In this document: one piece after another, positions 63,890 through 64,000 of the stretch
How the letters are laid out: every line of letters begins with the position of its first letter
How positions within the stretch are numbered: position 1 is the stretch's first letter
From: Acanthaster planci
Lineage: Eukaryota; Echinodermata; Asteroidea; Valvatida; Acanthasteridae
Reading direction: 5' to 3'
DNA: 64,000 bases
Assembly (NCBI RefSeq): GCF_001949145.1
Contig: NW_019091500.1
Span: 2,477 to 66,476, forward strand
The notes under the pieces: model-generated
What the model saw: only the letters and a program-made list of their open reading frames with translations
What the model was told of the DNA's origin: nothing
Database searches by the model: none
Translations under genes and position numbers: made by a program

Positions 63890-64000
63890 CTGAAAAGCAC
63901 AAAAAGCGACAGAGTTGATCCAATGGCTATGGGTAGATACAATTGAGGGCGCCGTAACTGTTTTCGGTTGTTGATCCTACCATTGCTGAGGCAAGCAACC

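Overview
The window is animal nuclear DNA. Genes are split into many short exons with GT-AG introns, spaced by AT-rich sequence full of MITEs, SINEs and minisatellites. Two protein-coding genes can be reconstructed, both on the minus strand. The exon phases of each add up to one uninterrupted frame. A THOC1 with a death domain, a giant ABCA transporter, tRNA-derived SINEs and abundant TACATGTA-type words fit a marine invertebrate, probably a deuterostome such as an echinoderm, hemichordate or lancelet. The species cannot be fixed from sequence alone. || Layout by coordinate. 1-8594: no convincing gene; it holds SINEs, a 49-bp tandem repeat, a MITE and one isolated possible exon at 4941-5073. 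8595-19040 (minus): complete THOC1 in 18 exons, 648 codons, ending in a death domain. 19041-21827: AT-rich intergenic DNA and the presumed 3' UTR of the next gene. 21828-63889 (minus): the 3' 80 exons, 4,310 codons plus stop, of a giant ABCA12/ABCA13-like ABC transporter. Its 5' end lies beyond position 64000. || The ABCA gene is the most interesting object. Its first extracellular domain is built from a tandem four-exon cassette of about 210 residues with a fixed intron-phase pattern, present in ten reconstructable copies plus part of an eleventh. A complete six-cysteine C-type lectin-like domain (CTLD), coded by two exons, sits as a phase 1-1 module between two cassette exons. Close to the membrane lies a doubled furin-type site (RRKR, then RKRR). 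After this come the canonical TMD1, NBD1, TMD2 and NBD2 and a C-terminal VFVNFA motif. || The mobile DNA includes a family of three hAT-like foldback elements (10268-10626, 27109-27391, 62248-62667) with CAGTGTTGT-type ends and arms made of inverted minisatellites. Two copies keep recognisable 8-bp target-site duplications. THOC1 acts in nuclear mRNA export and ABCA proteins in membrane lipid transport; I see no functional link between these neighbours.
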